Shown in pieces: positions 25,531-36,375 of a stretch of 64,000 bases of DNA. Origin of the DNA: Manihot esculenta (taxonomy: Eukaryota; Streptophyta; Magnoliopsida; Malpighiales; Euphorbiaceae); the NCBI RefSeq assembly GCF_001659605.2, contig NC_035171.2, positions 26,453,825-26,517,824 of the forward strand. Reading direction: 5' to 3'. How positions within the stretch are numbered: position 1 is the first letter of the stretch; each line of letters opens with the position of its first letter. The notes below the pieces were generated by a model. That model had not been told where the DNA came from. It ran no database searches and was given only the letters and a program-made list of their open reading frames with translations. The position numbers and the translations under genes are program-made.

Positions 25531-26389
25531 TTACCCTTAGTCTTACTCTTTCTTTCTCTATTTCATTCTAGTTTGCGTATTCTTTTTCTTTCTTTTGTTT
25601 TGTTACTCTGATCTATGACACTTACTTTTCTCTTACTCTTATTCTTTTCTTACTCTGTTCTTTGACTTATTTCTTATCTTTGAGGGCTGCACTCGGAGAT
25701 GAGAGATCACTCTCCCTATACCTGGGTACAAAGCATCTCATAGCACCACTCTCGACTATCTTTCCTGGTTCACTATCTCGTTATTACTCATTTGGCTTTT
25801 CCTATCTCTCGCACTCTGGTAGTGTAATCTTTACCATTCGTCGTTCTCACTCTCTTCATTTAACGGGTGGTACACCTGATGACTTGTCTGGGTCCTATCG
25901 ACAACTCTTCTCTGGCTGTGGGCACTACAACTGTTCCCCTTCTAATCTGACTAACTACGTTGTTCTCTAACACAAGCAAGAAACCTTTGATAACCTCTCC
26001 TAAACAACGTAAGAGCCTCTAGGGCTGATAGCAAACTTCTAGGCAGCTCTACTTTGTCCCCTCACACATTACCTGTGATCCATCCATCCTGGTCTCAAAG
26101 CCTGACTACTCTGCCTCTGCTATCTAAGGCAGTACGATGAGTAGCTAGCCCATCCACCCCTAGAATGACATCAACCAGTCACTCTAGAACCACAAGGTCA
26201 GCTGGAAGGCACCTACTCAAAACTCGCACTCAACTCTATTGGCAGACTACCTCTGCCACTGACGGATCACACTTGAGTCTATTGACCCAAAGAGGACATT
26301 CTAATCCCAGAAGTTATCAAACCCATACTCTCGACGGCTCTCACAGCCCTAAGGAAAGTGAAACATCAGAGTCACTATGAACAAACACA
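25531..26389 (-). pseudogene. E5 first protease/linker copy, decayed
   Basis: Continues the Gag frame on the minus strand. Near 26,050-26,340 nucleotides follow the E4 protease stretch (gtcgagagtatgggtttgat, ccttgtggttctaga, gatgtcattctagggg). Near 25,870-26,000 they follow the linker toward RT. A pyrimidine-rich tract of the plus strand (about 25,535-25,665) marks the junction with the second copy. Reading frames are destroyed. The two protease copies have diverged from each other as far as from E4, so the duplication is older than this insertion. Confidence 0.55.
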
Positions 26390-27796
26390 TCAAAACATAT
26401 GGACGTGAAACGTCCCTGTCACTGCCATGTCCGATGTGTCAGTCTCCTGCTGCGTCAAAGCGAAGATCCGTGCTGGCACTGATGGACCTTCACCTGGGGA
26501 ACCTGTGGACGAAGGAGTGATCCCGCTCCTTCTGCCTCTGCCCTGCGCCATGGCTAGAGCTCCTGGCTGAGTCACTCTGTTTGAGGCTGTCTGCTGGGAC
26601 TGTGGTCTCAAAGTCGCGGTGGAACACTCACGTGCTATGTGCCCCTTTTGTCCGCACCTGAAACATGCTGTTGTCCCTACTAAACAGACTCCCTTGTGCG
26701 GCCTACCGCACCTCGGACATTTTGAGGTATTCAAACCAGAACTCGAACCCTCACCTATTCCCAGACCAGACTTTATCTGCTTCCAGAACTTATTCTTCTT
26801 TGATCTCCTGAGGCCTCTACCTCCTTTCTTACTCATTGTATCAGCCTCATGCAGAGGGGAGAGATTAACATCACTTGTCCCTGCACGTTTGGCACTAGCT
26901 TCCCTCTTCTGTACCATATCTACTATATCATGGGAACTCACCCTTGACCTATCGAAAACCCCGCCTACAAACTCATGAGCAAACTGCTCCCAAGATAAGC
27001 TTTCTACCCTCGAATCCACATACTGGTTGAACCATTCCCTTGCCTGCGCACAATTCAATGTGACCCCTGCCATTTGAATGGCTCTATTCTCACTGACTCC
27101 CAACTCATCAGTTATCAGCTTAACCATTCTAAGATACTCAACAGGGTCATCACCAGTCTCAAATTGGGGAACATCTAACCTCAAATAATCTGTCAGCTGC
27201 ACCATACTTTCTCCAGGTGAACTAAGCTTAGGTGTTTGGATACCTGGGGCTACTGGTTCTACTAATGTTGGAGAAGGTGCAACTTGCCCTGGGTTAGGGT
27301 TTACTGACCTTGGGTACCAAAAGAAGGGTGGAAACATGGTATACTGTGGATATGATGGTGGATATGGCGGATAAAAGGGAGGATAGGGCATAAAGGTGGG
27401 ATATGGGTGATATCTAGGCAACTCTGATGTACCTCTCATCGGGTACTCTGTCCCCCACTGGTAGGGTGGATACTGAGGTGGAACAAACCTCGAGGCCTGA
27501 GTGCCTCCTTGGGACTCACCCATATCTCCTCCTAATCCGCTCATACCAAAGCCGCCCTCTCTACTCTAGTCATCCTTCTCTCTTTCTCTCATAAGCCCTG
27601 ACATACCACTCTGGACAACTCCCCTTCTACTCTTCTCAACAGACCTTCTAGGGTCCCTTGATGTACCTTCTCTACTTAAACTATCTGATGTTGCCCTTTG
27701 CAGAACGGGGAGATGGACATCCATGTCCTCATTCTCCGGCGGAGCTCCAGTCAATCTACCAGATCGACGAGTTCCTCTCATCCTGCCTCGATAAAG
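26390..27796 (-). pseudogene. E5 gag, broken once
   Basis: Starts at the minus-strand ATG at 27,796 with MRGTRRSGRLTGAPPENE, like E1, E2 and E4. One break near 27,544-27,566 separates the first 77 residues from the rest. The remainder carries the Pro/Tyr-rich segment, Gag core ending AREWFNQYV, and both zinc motifs: CPRCGRPHKGVC and CFRCGQKGHIAREC. A deletion near 26,950 joins FDRSRV to the MVQKREASA stretch, losing about 60 residues of the Gag core. Gag is far better kept than pol in this element. Confidence 0.82.
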
Positions 27797-27974
27797 CACA
27801 ACAGCACACAAAAATATCATCAAATGATCCATGTGAGAACACATGAATCCTCAGCACAGATCAAACATATTCATAGCACATGTTGCTCATCATGGCATTT
27901 CACATCATCATGCAAGACAGGACTCCACATCCTATCCTAGTGGACATACGTTTACCTATTGTGCTTTCCCTCCT
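27797..27974 (-). other. E5 leader, second part
   Basis: Minus-strand sequence upstream of gag matching the E4 leader (agcacaatagg, tgtccactaggataggatgt, gatgtgaaatgccatgatg). It should be preceded by more leader and the primer site but is joined directly to LTR base 1,233 at 27,975. The missing leader part is the one found at 22,779-22,959. Confidence 0.8.
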
Positions 27975-29207
27975 AAAATAGTACAGTTAGTTCCACTCAC
28001 CTCTGCTTCTCTGGCAGATACTGTACTGACTCTGATATCTCTAACTCTGATGACCTCCTCGAACTATCGGGTCCAATCCTACACAAATGGACTCGAATGA
28101 GGTGTCACACATACTTTGAATAACTCTTAAACAATTCCCCATAATCCCCTCTAAACCTCTGAAACTACTCACATAACTCATGCAAACGAAGGCTGGCCAG
28201 AACACATTCGGCAGCAGGTTCGGCGGCCGAATGTCCTCTCCAGAGCCGAAACTCATGCATGTTCGGCGGCACCTTCGGCGGCCGAATGTGCATGACAGAT
28301 CCGAAAGTCCATTCTTTCGGAGGCAACCTTAGGCAGCCGAAACTACCTCCACAAGAGGTTCGGCGGCCGAATCTTCACTTCGGCGGCCGAAGCTGGGTTC
28401 TCCAGAAGGCAGAACCTTGCGTCCTCTCATGCACAACTTCTCCAACACACTCTAACATGCATAATTCAGCGTCTCAACTCACATATACTCTGGTATATGC
28501 ACAAAGGGGTACCAAACTACCTATTAACCCCAACAAAACAACTAACACAACACATAATCATGCTTACACCATTAAAACATCAAAACTAAACTCTAAAACC
28601 TAAACATGCAACTCTACCCTTAACCTCTTTACAAGCTGTTCATAAACCATGAAAACAAGTTAAAAGCTTCCCTTACCTCTTGAAACTAGAAGAGGAACAA
28701 CCCCACTCAGCAAATCCTCCTCCAAAGCTTTCACACCTCAAAACCTCACTTTTCTCTCAAAAACATTCAAACTTACTGAAAACACGACCAACCCTCTACC
28801 TAAGCTAATAAAAGCTTGCAGATGAGTCAAGGGAGACGTGGCCAAACCTCTGGTCATGATCTGGAGGTGAACACCTGGCCAAACCACGGACTGAGGAGTG
28901 TGCACAATTAACCGACCACCTCAGCTTCGGCTGCCGAAACTGCATGCAAAACCATGCAACTTTCGGGGGCCGAACATAACCTTCGGGGGCCGAACATTGG
29001 GCACTTTCGGCGGCCGAACTTACCATTCGGGGGCCGAACATGACAGAAACTCCTTTGGCTAATTCTCCACAAAACTTAACTCTTTTCTTACACAAATCCT
29101 TAAAACATACTTAAACCCATTAGTCTTAAAAATCGTTTAGAAAACCTTCACTCTAGAATTCCACCGGACGGTAGGAATTCTAATGCCTGATTTAGCCGGG
29201 TATTACA
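27975..29207 (-). repeat. E5 LTR piece C (LTR bases 1-1,233)
   Basis: 1,233 bp beginning TGTAATACCC at 29,207 next to a polypurine tract. Contains the donor-like site at 28,676-28,675 in TTCAAGAGGTAAG, an acceptor-like site at 28,080-28,079 and a donor at 28,000-27,999. TTCGGCNGCCGAA motifs at about 28,205-28,392 and GGGGGCCGAA variants at about 28,965-29,040. The second half of the LTR is absent. Confidence 0.88.
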
Positions 29208-29748
29208 ATCTTCCCCCCTTACAAAACATTCGCCCTCGAATGTTAAAAACAAACAAACACATATACACACAAGTAAATAAGGAAAGCCTACCACCTTCCT
29301 CTAAGAAGCGACACAGATACCACTGGAGTACATACTCCCGGGTTAGCCATATTGTCTGACTCTGTGGATTCTAGCTGCTTCATCTGTGTCCATACTCTAT
29401 AGGGACTGCTACCTTTCTTTTCTCTTTTTGGCTCTTCTTAGCTTTCTCACTACGCTAGATCTTTACCCTTAGTTTCCTTGTATTCACTCCGGTCAGAGGA
29501 GCAATGACTCTCAGGATATGCTTCGCTCACTCACTCTACTTGTGACACAACACAAGGGAAAAGACATGCCCTGATCTTGGCCTTCATGCCATGTTCTCTA
29601 GCTACTACTACATTGAGTAGCTACTGGGCATGCTTCTCTGTTTTCTGAACGATTCCACGCTTTTGCTGCGCACTCTGATCCTTGCCCGCCTTTTTCTTCT
29701 TTACTATCCTGGCTTTTGTGGTTTTTTGGATGCTTTCTAACACTTAGA
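29208..29748 (-). pseudogene. E5 pol tail remnant and polypurine tract
   Basis: Minus strand: near 29,560-29,640 nucleotides follow the RT stretch after the catalytic Asp pair (gagaagcatgccc, gagaacatggcatgaaggccaa). Near 29,310-29,340 they follow the last codons of pol (gggagtatgtactccagtgg). Then comes the inverted repeat with CATTCG/CGAATG arms (29,229-29,244) and the polypurine tract AAGGGGGGAAGA (29,222-29,209), then the LTR at 29,207. RNase H and integrase are missing. Confidence 0.65.
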
Positions 29749-30413
29749 TAACACAACACATAATCATGCTTACACCATTAAAACATCAAAACTAAACTCT
29801 AAAACCTAAACATGCAACTCTACCCTTAACCTCTTTACAAGCTGTTCATAAACCATGAAAACAAGTTAAAAGCTTCCCTTACCTCTTGAAACCAGAAGAG
29901 GAACAACCCCACTCAGCAAATCCTCCTCCAAAGCTTTCACACCTCAAAACCTCACTTTTCTCTCAAAAACATTCAAACTTACTGAAAACACGACCAACCC
30001 TCTACCTAAGCTAATAAAAGCTTGCAGATGAGTCAAGGGAGACGTGGCCAAACCTCTGGTCATGATCTGGAGGTGAACACCTGGCCAAACCACGGACTGA
30101 GGAGTGTGCACAACTAACCGACCACCTCAGCTTCGGCTGCCGAAACTGCATGCAAAACCATGCAACTTTCGGGGGCCGAACATAACCTTCGGGGGCCGAA
30201 CATTGGGCACTTTCGGCGGCCGAACTTACCATTCGGGGGCCGAACATGACAGAAACTCCTTTGGCTAATTCTCCACAAAACTTAACTCTTTTCTTACACA
30301 AATCCTTAAAACATACTTAAACCCATTAGTCTTAAAAATCATTTAGAAAACCTTCACTCTAGAATTCCACCGGACGGTAGGAATTCTAATGCCTGATTTA
30401 GCCGGGTATTACA
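29749..30413 (-). repeat. E5 LTR piece D (LTR bases 1-665)
   Basis: 665 bp, aligned without gaps to 28,543-29,207 with about three substitutions. Its TGTAATACCC start at 30,413 abuts the CATGG duplication, so this is the true outer end of the element. It breaks at base 665 into pol remnant. Confidence 0.88.
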
Positions 30414-30418
30414 CATGG

Positions 30419-31840
30419 CATGCATGCGAAGGCACGTTCGGCCCCCGAACGTGGCCTGGCCAGCCACTATAAAAGGGTCCCTTAGCCGAAAATGGGCGAG
30501 TTTTTCTCCCCATTGTCGGCCAAGGTGAGCTCTCCGCCGTCCCTCACCAATCTTGAGTTCTTTCCTTCAAATCTTTCACGATTTTCACAAGTTTTCATCT
30601 TATTTTGAAGATTTTCAAGTTTTGAGCAAGTTTTGAGCTTGGAGACCTAAGGAAGTTGAAAATCTCCCATCTCCAAGATTAGGTCGTCTCTCTCTCGATC
30701 TTCAAGAGGTAAGGGCCGATCTTGAACTCATTCCATGTTTTAAGTAAGTTTTATGAAGATCTATGGGGTAGAATGCATGTTTAGCTTATAGTTAGGTTTT
30801 TGAGTTATGTTGTGTTTTTTATCAATGTGGCTTGCCAATGCATGTTTGATGTGTTGTAGATGGGGTTTAAATAGTATGAAGCCCCTAGGAGCTTGTATGC
30901 TTGTGTATGTGTGTTTTAGAATAGGTTTATGCATGTTTGGATGGAATGGGAGGTGTATATGCATAGAAGAGCTGAGTTTCTGCCACTAAGGGAGAAACCA
31001 GGTTCGGCAGCCGAAGGAACTTTCGGCCGCTGAACATGCTTGTGGAGGCAGCCTTTGGCTGCCGAAGCTTTCCCCCGAAAGGAGACTTTCGTCTCTGTCT
31101 GGGAGTTTCGGCCGCCGAAAGTGCCGCCGAACATGCATGAGTTTCGCCTCTATCTGGGAGTTTCGGCCGCCGAAGGTGCCGCCGAACCTGCCTGACTTTC
31201 GGCTCTAGAGGGACTTTCGGCCGCCGAACCTGCCGCCGAAAGTGTCCTGTCCAGCCTTCTTTTGCATGTTTTGTTCTAGGGGGTTTTTGGGGAGTAGTTT
31301 AGAGTTATGTTCATGTATGTTTGGTCCCTCATTTGAGTCCACCTATGTAGGTTCGGACCCGAGGAACCGAGGACCCCAGCAGTGAGTTCAGCTGCTTCTG
31401 AGTCAGTAGAGCTTCAGCCAGAGGTGAGTGGAATAACTCTTATGCTTTTAAATAAATAAACCAGTTTTAGCATGATTCACGCATCATGAATGCCATGAGA
31501 TATAATAGGGTGCTTGCATTAGAACTCACGAATGTGTTGCATTGCATAATATGTTGATGATGCGGATGAATGTTGAATGATCCTTTAGTCCTCATATGTT
31601 ATGATATGATGATGATACGGTACGGAAGACCAGTGAGGCCCATTCTACGCCCCTGGCACCATGTAAGAGAAAGACCAGTGAGGCCCATTCTACGCCCCTG
31701 GCACAGTTGGAATGTTATGTTATGCTATGTTATGATTATGTAAGAGAAAGACCAGTGAGGCCCATTCTACGCCCATGGCACAGTTGGACCATGTAGAGGA
31801 CTATTGGTGACAAATTCATCCTTGATGTGATTAGCTGTGA
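30419..31840 (+). repeat. E2 5' LTR, part 2 of 3
   Basis: Resumes exactly where part 1 stopped (compare 57,910 onward). TATAAAAG at 30,468-30,475 is the likely promoter. TTCGGCNGCCGAA motifs at about 31,000-31,240, tandem accagtgaggcccattctac units at about 31,625-31,790. Ends in TGTGA, duplicated after E3 at 51,659-51,663. Confidence 0.92.
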
Positions 31841-33663
31841 TGTAACGACCCCAAAACGGACCGTCACCAGCGCTAGGATTCAGGTCGGCTTAAGGCCGCA
31901 AGAACCTGTAGCAAGCCTGCTATACTCGCTGTGTACCTGTAAATCGCATACATGATCATACATTTTTTGTGAAAATAAAAACTCTTTTCTGAACCAAGGC
32001 TTAACCTGTGCATGCACTATCTCTGTACTCTGTACTCTGTACCCCTGACTAGAGCTTGCTCTAGATGGGTTAACTCATACCTGTTAAGCCTGGTTTTTCA
32101 CATACTCTGTAAAACATATATACATATACAGATCATGTACATAACAACAGATTTACAACACAAACTACTAAGTCAAGCACATCTGTAACTGAAAACACAA
32201 CTAGTACATCTCTTTAAATTACATGTCCACTCTACACTATTACACTTCTCTTTTCTCTTTCTGTACTTTGCTGAACCTTCCCTGTACACTGGACATTGAA
32301 CCTGCAAGATTGGGGTTAAGGGAGTGGGATGAGCTCTATAGCCCAGTGAGTCGAACAGTAAAACAATTCAAATATGATCTGATGGAATGCGTCATAACAC
32401 AGACAATCCACATCAAGAGTAAACCTGTCACCACATAGTCTCAGTAACTCTGTGCCAGGGCGTAGAATCGAGCACCTGGTCTTCCTGTCATATATGTATA
32501 TGTGTATAACACCTCTGTACTTACCATTGCCAGGGCGTAGTCAAAGGCTCCTGGTCTTTACTATAACTGCCAGGGCGTAGTCAAAGGCTCCTGGACTTTA
32601 CTATACCTGCCAGGGCGTAGTCAAAGGCTCCTGGACTTCCTGTCTGAGACTATTGGATCATTCAGCATTCACCCACATCACCAAATAACTATGCAATGCA
32701 AAATATTCGTGGATACTAATGCAATCAACCTATTGCATAATAATGATGCATGAGATATGCTAAAACATGCCATTGTGCAATTAAAAGAGTTAAGTTTAGT
32801 TCCACTCACCTTTGGCTATCTGGACTGACTGACTCTGCAGGCTCTATAAACTCTAGAGCAGTACTCACTGCTGCTCTCTCTGGTTCCTCTGGTCTGTATA
32901 GGTACAGATAAACTCAAATGAGGGACCAAACTAGCTTATGAACAACTCTATTTAACTCCCCAAAAATTCCCTTAAACTCACTCTAACACTCATGCAAAGC
33001 ATGCAAAAGAAAAGCTGGACAGAACACTTTCGGCGGCAGGTTCGGCGGCCGAAAGTCCTCTCCAGAGACGATACTCAAGCACCTTCGGCGGCCGAATCTC
33101 TACTTTCGGCAGCCGAACCCTTTCGGGGGCAAGTTTCGGAGGCCAAAAGGCACTCCAGAGACGAAAGTCTCTAACCTTCGGCAGCACCTTCGGCGGCCGA
33201 ACTTCCCTCCAGAGCCGAAAGTCCAAAAGCTCGGGGGCAAGCTTGGGCAGCCGAAGCCACCTCCTCATGGGTTCGGCGGCCGAATGTCCCATCAGCGGCC
33301 GAACCTGAGTTCATCAGCAGGGCAGAAACTTGCCCTGCCTCTCGCCAAATGCACCAAACTCCGCTCCAACTTCACCCCGCACTTCCTCAACTGGCATACA
33401 CTCATGTATATGCTCAAAAGGGTCAAAAACTACCTAAAAACCCCAAACACACAACACAAACAACACAGAAACAAGCTCTATGCACAAAATCATCAAAACC
33501 TCATGCTTAACCCTATTCATGCAACTCTCCCCCAAAACCACATAAAACCTTCAGAAAACATAAAAACAAGCTCAGGATCTTCACTTACCTCTTGAAACCA
33601 AGAAGCTGAACGATCCTAACGTGGAGTTTTGGAGCAACTCTCCTTCAAACTCTCCAAACTTCA
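31841..33663 (-). repeat. E3 3' LTR, end portion (from LTR base 432 on)
   Basis: Minus-oriented LTR from the breakpoint to its terminal TTACA. Contains the cagggcgtagtcaaaggctc tandem units (about 32,530-32,640), acceptor-like and donor-like sites matching those in the 5' LTR, and TTCGGCNGCCGAA motifs at about 33,028-33,290. The first 431 bases of this LTR are found flipped at 34,652-35,062. Confidence 0.88.
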
Positions 33664-34651
33664 CAGGTCTATCTAGGATGAGATAGTGAGATTACATGGA
33701 GTTCCAGTGTCTATAGTTTCAGACAGAGGACCTCAGTTTACCTCCAGATTTTGGCGATGTCTGCAGAGTGCGATGGGCACGAGATTAGATTTTAGCACTG
33801 CTTTCCACCCACAGACTGATGGACAGTCAGAGAGGACCATCCAGACCATAGAGGATATGCTTCGATTGTGTGTGTTAGACTTTGGCGGTTCTTGGAGGCA
33901 GCATCTACCTTTGGTGGAGTTTGCCTACAATAACAGCCATCATGCTAGCATAGGGATGGCTCCTTATGAAGCTTTGTATGGGAGGAAGTGCAGATCCCCT
34001 GTTTGCTGGGAAGAGATAGGAGAGAAGGCTTTTGCAGGGCCAGAGTTAGTAGAGATTACTAGTCGAGTGGTGCCTATGATGAGAAAGAGAATCAGAACAG
34101 CGCAGAGCGGACAGAAGAGTTATGCAGACGTTCGCAAAAAACAGTTAGAATTCCAGGAGGGTAATTGGGTATTGCTAAAAGTGTCTCCAATGAAAGGAGT
34201 GGTTCGGTTTGGAAAGAAGGGTAAGTTAGCCCCACGATACATTGGACTCTTTGAGATTTTGCAGAGGATCGGACATGTGTCGTATAAGCTGGATTTACCT
34301 GCTTCTATGGCGAGAATTCACCCGGTCTTTCATGTTTCTATGCTACGGCAGTTTGTGTCAGATCCGAATCAGGTTCTGAGTGAACCTGAGGTGGAGATTC
34401 ATACAGATCTCACCTATATAGATCAGCCAGTGCAGATTCTGGACACACAGATCAGACAGCTAAGGAACAAAGAGATCCCAATGGTGAAAGTTCTGTGGAA
34501 CCACCATAATCTAGAAGAATGCACCTGGGAGACGCGGGAGTCTATGCTCCAGCAATATCCATATTTGTTTTGAGGTTAGTTACCTCCTTTTTATGTATTA
34601 CTTGTTTGTTTTAGGAACATTCGAGGACGAATGTTCTTAAGGGGGGGAGAA
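33664..34651 (+). pseudogene. E3 inverted block 1: integrase C-terminal half and polypurine tract
   Basis: Opens in DEIVRLHGV and runs without a stop to YPYLF at 34,573. It carries [22 protein letters not shown] and the chromodomain-like tail [19 protein letters not shown]. It faces opposite to the rest of E3. After the stop come the inverted repeat (34,616-34,637) and polypurine tract (34,639-34,651) leading into an LTR start. Because it lacks the front of integrase it cannot be functional. The minus-strand partner of this half begins at 35,063. Confidence 0.88.
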
Positions 34652-35062
34652 TGTAATACCCGGCTAGAGTCCGGCATCAGAATTCTATTTTTCGATGGAG
34701 TTCCGGTTGCCGAAAGTCTTTAGACGGGATAGATTTATGTTTTTCTCAAATGTTTTGGTATGTTTCATAGTTTTAAAGCATAAGGAACTGAGTTTTTGAA
34801 TAAATTGAACCAAGGCAGAAAAGCTAGGTTCGGCCGCCGAACATGCATGGCTTTCGGTTTCACGTGTGGCCGCCGAAGGTGGTCTGGCCGGCCACCTATA
34901 AATGGCCCTCAGTCGGTTGAAGCGGTAAGAGCACCGTTTCTTTTGTCTTCTGAGGTGAGACCCTGTCCTTTGTGAGTAGTTCTTCATGTTTTCATTCAAT
35001 CATGCAAAGATTTGATTAGTTTTTATGGTATTTTGAAGGTTTTAAGCTAAAAACGCAAAGTT
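34652..35062 (+). repeat. E3 LTR bases 1-411, inverted (copy 1)
   Basis: Starts TGTAATACCC after the polypurine tract and ends aacgcaaagtt, exactly where the LTR of 51,228-51,658 continues differently. It is 20 bp shorter than copy 2 (48,493-48,923), through loss of one palindrome unit. TATAAAT-type promoter near 34,897. Confidence 0.88.
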
Positions 35063-35938
35063 ACTCCGTACTGGAAGAAAATGAGCAGATTTCGTGAGTC
35101 TGTCCACAATCACCCATATAGAGTCTATCCTGTTGGACTCTGCTGGTAAGCCCACTACAAAATCTATGGCTATGTTCTCCCATTTCCACTCTGGAATCGG
35201 TAATGGGTTAAGCATTCTGGCTGGTTTCTGATGCTCTAGTTTCACCCGTTGGCAAATCTCACAGGCTGTCACAAACTGCGCCACTTCTTTCTTCATGGCT
35301 GGCCACCAATATACTCTCTTTAAATCCTGATACATCTTGGTGGCTCCTGGGTGAACACTATACCTCGCATTATGAGCTTCCCTCATAATGTCTTCCTTCA
35401 CACTGCTCCTATCTGGTACACAAAGTCGACTCCCATAGCGAAGGATCCCTTTACTGTCAAATCTGAACTCTGCACTGTTGCCTGACTGAACAGTCCTGGC
35501 AATCTTCATCAACTCTGGGTCCTCGTGCTGTCTCTAAGCTATCTGCTCCAGAAACACAGGTGTCACTCTCATCTGTGCTATCAATGCACCTGTACCAGAC
35601 AACTCTAATTGTAACCCTTCCTCTATGAGCTTGTAAAGCTCCATCACTACTGATCTCCGCTCTGCTGCTATGTGGGATAAACTACCTAGTGACTTCCGGC
35701 TTAGGGCGTCTGCCACAACATTCGCCTTACCCGGATGATATTGGATCTTACAATCATAATCACTGAGCAATTCTACCCATCTTCTCTGCCTCAAATTTAG
35801 CTCTCTCTGACTCAAGATGTACTGTAAACTCTTGTGATCAGTGAAGATCTCGCATTTAACCCTGTAGAGGTAATGCCGCCACATCTTAAGTGCAAAGATA
35901 ACTGCTGCCATCTCTAGGTCATGGGTAGGGTAATTCAA
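35063..35938 (-). pseudogene. E3 pol block 1: RNase H tail to integrase N-terminus
   Basis: Minus strand, from NYPTHDLEM at 35,938 through [10 protein letters not shown], the integrase zinc region HPGATKM with CEICQ, and AIDFVVGLP, to SAHFLPVRS where it runs into LTR. One stop near 35,535 interrupts it. The upstream edge joins LTR middle sequence directly, removing RT, protease and gag. Confidence 0.87.
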
Positions 35939-36008
35939 CTATTACACTTCTCTTTTCTCTTTCTGTACTTTGCTGAACCTTCCCTGTACACTGGACATTG
36001 AACCTGCA
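35939..36008 (-). repeat. E3 hybrid LTR, left part before E4
   Basis: 70 bp of LTR middle sequence, ending CTGCA where E4 inserted. Continues at 46,195. Confidence 0.85.
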
Positions 36009-36367
36009 TGTAATACCCGGCTAGACTCCGGTATCGGAATTCCTACCGTCCGGTGGAATCTCGGATGTCGGAAACCTCTAGAAGGGTAAAACCATGTTTT
36101 ATGAAATGTTTTTAATGTATTTTATGTTTTTTTTAAGCAAAAAGGAAATTGAGTTTTGAATGAAATAGACCAAGGAGACTTTGCCAGGTTCGGCCGCCTA
36201 AAGTTAAGTTCGGCCGCCGAACATGGTGGGGTTTTGGGAGCGCTTTAGGCCTCCGAAAGCCTTGTTTGAAAGACTCAAGGTTCGGCCGCCGAACCTCATG
36301 TTCGGCCGCCGAACATGCATGAGATGTGGGGGCACGTTAGGCCGCCGAAAGGTGGCAGAACCAGCCC

Positions 36368-36375
36368 TATAAGAG
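36368..36375 (+). promoter_or_regulatory. E4 LTR TATA box
   Basis: TATAAGAG, at the same place relative to the conserved GGCCAGCC-type sequence and the downstream AAGAGGTAAG as TATAAAAG in E1 (12,224), E2 (30,468 and 57,959) and S1. Transcription of the element most likely starts about 30 bp further on. Confidence 0.6.

Larger units (their letters stand above)
21673..30413 (-). mobile_element. E5: rearranged Ty3/gypsy element with four LTR pieces
   Basis: Integrated as one unit: outer ends are TGTAACGACC at 21,673 and GGGTATTACA ending 30,413, with perfect CATGG duplications at 21,668-21,672 and 30,414-30,418. Read on the minus strand from 30,413: LTR bases 1-665; a decayed RT fragment, pol C-terminus and polypurine tract; LTR bases 1-1,233; leader, gag, protease, linker, start of RT; LTR bases 688-2,337; primer site and 165 bp of leader; LTR bases 1,232-2,337. 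The LTR is 2,337 bp in full. LTR pieces agree almost perfectly (for example three differences in 665 bp) although the coding DNA is badly decayed. See the findings for an interpretation. Confidence 0.85.

Noticed and set aside
25662..25970. Plus-strand 102-residue frame in E5
   Set aside because: Antisense to the decayed protease-linker region; no domain, no conservation.
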